From Plantago ovata (taxonomy: Eukaryota; Streptophyta; Magnoliopsida; Lamiales; Plantaginaceae), in the NCBI GenBank assembly GCA_028274465.1, contig CM051456.1:15713745-15777744 (forward strand): DNA of 64,000 nt. The letters are read 5' to 3'. The notes under the pieces were generated by a model. It saw nothing but the letters and a program-made list of their open reading frames with translations, was not told the origin of the DNA and did not search any database. Positions 60,335-64,000 of this stretch are shown one piece after another (positions within the stretch are counted from its first letter, which is position 1; each line of letters begins with the position of its first letter). Both the position numbers and the translations under genes were made by a program.

Positions 60335-60450
60335 TGTGTATCCCTTTGCTACTAATCTTGCTTTATACTTGTCAATTTTACCTTCTGAGTTGAGCTTTAT
60401 TTTGAATACATACTTGCATCCTATTGGCTTAGCTCCTTGTGGTAATTGAA

Positions 60451-61820
60451 CTATTGACCATTTTTGTTAGCTTCTAGGGCTTTCAATTCTTCCTTAATAG
60501 CTTCTCCCCAATGTTTCTCTTTAACAACTTCTTCATAGCTGGGGGGTTCATTTAGAATTGATAATTGAACTGCATATGCTTTATGTGACTCAGACAATTT
60601 TTCATATCCTAGATATCTATGTAGTGGATAATGAGTGCTTTCTTTGAATACTACATTTGATCTAGGTATACTATAATGATGAAACAATTTCATCTTCTTT
60701 GGGGACTCAATCTTTCTAGTTGATCTTCTGATCTGAACTGGACGTGCTTGTGTATTAGGTGAACTTTCATGTTCTTCTTCTGCAGATAGAACATGTTCTT
60801 CTTCTCTAGCACTCTGAGTCTCTATTCTTGCTGGTGATCTTTGTTCTATTGCCGGTTCTTCATTAGGTAGATTCACCAGTGTTTCATCATTTTCTTCATT
60901 TTCTTGTTCAGGTTGTGTATTGTCTATTTCTATGTCTGAGTTTATTTGATCTATCAGCTGAAGTTCATCATACTCAGTGGGATTTCTATTTTCTTCAAAC
61001 TGATGATTGTTTTGTGCCTGGTTATTACTTTCTTTCATTCTAGAGATTCTTGTTATGGGAGCATCATCAATAATTTCTCCAAGTGAGTATATAATTGATT
61101 CTTCTCGACTTCCTCTCATTTCTCTTTCTGAGAAAGGGAAAATATTTTCTGCAAAGTAGACATCTCTAGAGTAGAAAGTTTGTTTTGTTCTTAGATCATA
61201 GCATTTATATCCTTTAACATTAGTTGGATATCCAATAAAAATTGCTCTCTTTGATCTAGAATCAAATTTAGTTCTTTGAACTGGCAATGTTGAAGCATAA
61301 CATAGACAACCAAACACTTTCATGTGCTTATATGGTGGTATCTTTTTGTATAGAGCTTTATATGGTGATTTGTTATTCAATTTAGGTGTTGGTATTTTAT
61401 CGATCAAATACACTGCAGTGAGCACTGCATCACCCCAAAATCTATGTGGCAAATGTGCTTGAAATAACATGGACCTAGCAACATTCAATATGTGTTGGTG
61501 CTTTCTTTCTACCACTGCATTCTGTTGTGGTGTGTAGGGGACAAGATTTTTGTTGCATTATGCCTTTTTCTGCATAAAATTTTGGCATATTAAACTCTGG
61601 TCCATTGTCTGACCTCACTGTTTTGATTGTGACATTAAACTGGTTTTCAACCATCTTTACAAAGTTCTACAATGCCACTTGAGTTTCAGACTTTTGTTTC
61701 ATCAACTGAACCCATGTGACTCTTGTAAAGTCATCAACAATTGTTAGAAAGTATCTGTGTGCATTTAGTGTTTTCACTGAGAATGGACCCAAATATCAAC
61801 ATGAATAAGCTCAAGAGGAA
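60451..61820 (-). pseudogene. Copia integrase region, broken
   Basis: The integrase core text (ELIHVDIW near 61790, KTVRSDNGPEF near 61600, YTPQQNAVVERKHQHI near 61530) is spread over more than one frame. A long open part (61515-60451) follows with FWGDAVLTAVYLIDKIPT, YKHMKVFGCLCYAS, KFDSRSKRAIFIGYP and a Glu-rich spacer. It ends [10 protein letters not shown] at a stop. The next text ([12 protein letters not shown]) is in another frame, so another lesion separates it from the RT. Confidence 0.9.
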
Positions 61821-61826
61821 ACAAAG

Positions 61827-63611
61827 TCAATTGCTAAGAGGGAATAACTTCCTCTTTTGTTTAGCTTGAAAGCAAATATTACAATAATCAGGATTACAAC
61901 ACTTAATGTCTGGTATCAACTTAGATAATAGTTCTAATCTAATGAACGAAGGGTGACCTAGTCTATAATGCCATAGATAGCTATTGACATGATCAGAACC
62001 TTCATCACTAGCTAGTGCCTTCTTGTAAATAGAAAAATCTTGTACTTGTTCTTCGTTTTCTTGAAATTGAAACTGATAGAGTCCCTTGCTGTGTTTAATC
62101 AGCCCAACCTTCTTCAAGGAGGTCGTCATCATCGAAATTTCCTGAGTTATTAAACAACCTTCTTTAGTGAAGATTACTGAGACTTCATTATCAGTTACCA
62201 TTCTACTAATAGATACCAGATTCAACTTAAAAGTTGGCACACAAAGAACATTTTTAAGCACAATATCATCATTTATTCTAATGTCTCATGTGTGTGAAAT
62301 AGGTGCAGTGAATCCAGTAGGGAGTTGTACCACAGAGCCAACATTCTCAATGTTACTAGTAAAGTATTTATGTGAACAAACTATATGATGTGATGCACCT
62401 GAATCTAACAACCATGGTTCAGTAGAGAGATTAAACAACATACCAGAAGCAAAGTTGTTGGATGGTGGCTCAGAGTTGGATGGACCAACTCCATCCTGCT
62501 TTTTGTTCTTCTCTGCTGCGGCCATCAACTTCTTCAAGTTTTGCATCTGGCCTGGAGTGAGAGTGAGTCCATGTTGGGTGACAAAGTGTGCTGCACCATC
62601 ATCTTTCTGAGCTTTTCTTGCAACATGATTTGCAGTTGCACCTGGATTGAAACCACCTCTTCTTTCTCTTCCTCTCATGGCACCTCTTCCACCTCTTGGA
62701 GCACCATAGCCTTGTCTTCGGTAGGTGTTGGGATAGCCAATGAGTCTGTAGTAGTTCTCAGCATTGTGGTTAGTCATCTTGCAAGTAGGACAGTAGAGGT
62801 TCTTTTCCTTTCTTTTCATGCCAACAATCATGGAAATGCTTTCCTGAACAGTGGTCATAGTCTCCGACCTCACCTCTCTTTGCTTTTCTTCTTGAAGAAC
62901 CAGTGAGTAGGCATTGTCAAGAGTGACAAGAGGCATAGTCATGATTATTTGGCCTCTAACCATTTCATAGCTATCACTGAGTCCCATAAGAAACTTGAAA
63001 ACTTTCTTCACCTGCTGAATCTTTTCCATGAACTCAGTGAGTGTGCATTTGCAACCTTTGCAGGTGCAAGCTGGGATTGGCTGATAATCACCAAGCTCAT
63101 CCCACATGCTCACTAGCTTGTTAAAGTACTCAGAAACAATCATGTTGCCTTGCTTGACAGCATTGAGGTTATGTTCAAGTTCATAAATCCTCACTTGATT
63201 AGGTTGTGAGTATCTATTCTAGAGCTTTGCCCAAGCTTCTGCAGCTGTTTCAGCATACAAGATAGTGTTCTTGATGTCATTCGAAACTGAATGAATCATC
63301 CAACACAAAATCAAGGTGTTACACTTCACCCATGACCTGTGGTCAGCATGAGTTTCTTCTGGATTTTTCAAAGTGCCATCAATGAAAGAAACTTTGTTTC
63401 TTATAGCAAGATTCATCTTGAAGGCTCTATGCCAAGTGTGATAGTTGGCACCATCAAGAACCGGAAGTATGGCTCCAGATGTGGCACTGTCAGAGTGGTG
63501 GAGATAGTATGGACTGAGAAGATCCTCATGGCTTGGAGTTACAGGCGGTGGTGGATTCTCGGCATCTTTGTCATTGGCCCTGTCTTTGCCAGAGCCGGTA
63601 TTAGTCATCAT
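61827..63611 (-). pseudogene. Copia gag, protease and pre-integrase region, broken
   Basis: One reading frame interrupted by stop codons at 63219-63221 (after ETAAEAWAKL) and 62286-62288 (after PTGFTAPISHT). The gag part has the copia-type start (YYLHHSDSATSGAILPVLDG, NYHTWHRAFKMNL). The zinc knuckle reads CPTC..NH..ENYY, with Tyr where the last Cys is expected. The protease active site is WLLDSGASHHI (about 62390-62425). The pre-integrase block has LWHYRLGHPS and CNICFQAKQ. A final stop at 61827-61829 is a frame change relative to the integrase. Confidence 0.92.
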
Positions 63612-63694
63612 TCAAATGTGTAGTGAAGTGTTTGAGTGTTTAGGAGAATTTGAGTGTAAGGTATCAGAACCAGTAACCTAGGCTCGTGATGCCA

Positions 63695-64000
63695 TGCTAA
63701 AATAAGCTAAGTTTTGCAATGGAAATTTTTGTATTTCGGAGAAAAGCGGCGGAGCTCGTGTTACAGAAACAGAGCAACTCGTCTTGCTTTATATAGCAAT
63801 CGATTGTTGCCCTAACGTTTAACAATAACCCTAATTGATTATGCTAATTGACGCGCAATCGTACAAAGAATGAAAACCCTAATACAATTTTTCAGAGCTG
63901 CAAGTGGTGATGACGATAGCAAACCCTAGCAGTACTTCATGCGTTCTTCATGTCTGGAAAATTCAAAATTTTCCCTCTTTCTGTCGCTTTGCTCGGGCCG
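63695..64000 (-). repeat. 5' LTR of the copia element (right copy, incomplete)
   Basis: The LTR begins TGCTAAAATAAGCTAAG on the plus strand and matches 58496 onward with scattered substitutions and small indels. It leaves the window after about 306 bp. On the minus strand the bases after its end, TGGCATCACGAGCC, sit where the primer binding site belongs and resemble a mutated initiator-Met site (TGGTATCAGAGCC). Confidence 0.9.

Larger units (their letters stand above)
58496..64000 (-). mobile_element. Ty1/copia LTR retrotransposon, decayed, right LTR cut by window end
   Basis: Two LTRs in the same orientation flank a 4.8-kb interior whose minus-strand domains run gag, protease, integrase, reverse transcriptase, RNase H. 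That order defines Ty1/copia. LTRs begin TGCTAAAATAAGC on the plus strand. Several in-frame stops and frame changes show that it cannot make a complete polyprotein. The right target duplication lies outside the window. The bases before the left LTR are CAATA. Confidence 0.95.

Noticed and set aside
62541..62906. Plus-strand 121-codon frame
   Set aside because: It is the antisense shadow of copia gag.

Overview
The window is nuclear DNA of a flowering plant, almost certainly a eudicot. Genes are split by many AT-rich GT..AG introns, the spacers are AT-rich, and the mobile DNA is typical of plants: Stowaway, Tourist, hAT and Mutator-type MITEs, a CACTA element, a Ty1/copia element, a TRIM, tRNA-derived SINEs and a LINE fragment. 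The species cannot be named from the sequence.

Six host protein-coding genes are visible. (1) 9353-13599, minus: an 11-exon gene for a POTRA-less Omp85/TOC75-family chloroplast outer-envelope protein (OEP39 type, 360 aa). (2) 15594-16010, plus: a single-exon secreted S-protein homologue of the self-incompatibility S1 family. (3) 16706-20598, plus: a 7-exon circularly permuted GTPase of the LSG1 family, which acts in 60S ribosome maturation. (4) 29904-39524, plus: a 21-exon Kelch-phosphatase of the BSL2/BSL3 type, which acts in brassinosteroid signalling. (5) 41153-45431, minus: a 9-exon J-domain protein of the DNAJC8 type. (6) 55937-57399, minus: a FANTASTIC FOUR-like (FAF-like) gene with an apparent 1-bp frameshift. 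All exon joins I propose for genes 1, 3, 4 and 5 keep frame from ATG to stop and give lengths normal for each family.

The gene order is informative. As I recall Arabidopsis gene numbering, LSG1 and BSL genes are neighbours at two duplicated loci (At1g08410-At1g08420 and At2g27200-At2g27210), and a DNAJC8-like and a FAF-like gene are neighbours at At5g22080-At5g22090. The window therefore looks like two ancestral gene pairs side by side.

The rest is layered mobile DNA, and many boundaries are fixed by exact target-site duplications (TSDs). 0-9.3 kb: a long-armed Mutator-type MITE, an hAT MITE, and a run of Stowaway, Stowaway, Tourist and SINE insertions. 21-29 kb: MITEs, a SINE inserted inside the LTR of a TRIM, and remnants of an LTR element. 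46.8-52.8 kb: a CACTA element with defective transposase genes, nested in a Mutator-type MITE. 53-54 kb: a LINE fragment. 58.5-64 kb: a decayed Ty1/copia retrotransposon whose right LTR runs off the window.

I see no prokaryotic features, CRISPR array, rRNA gene or confident tRNA gene.
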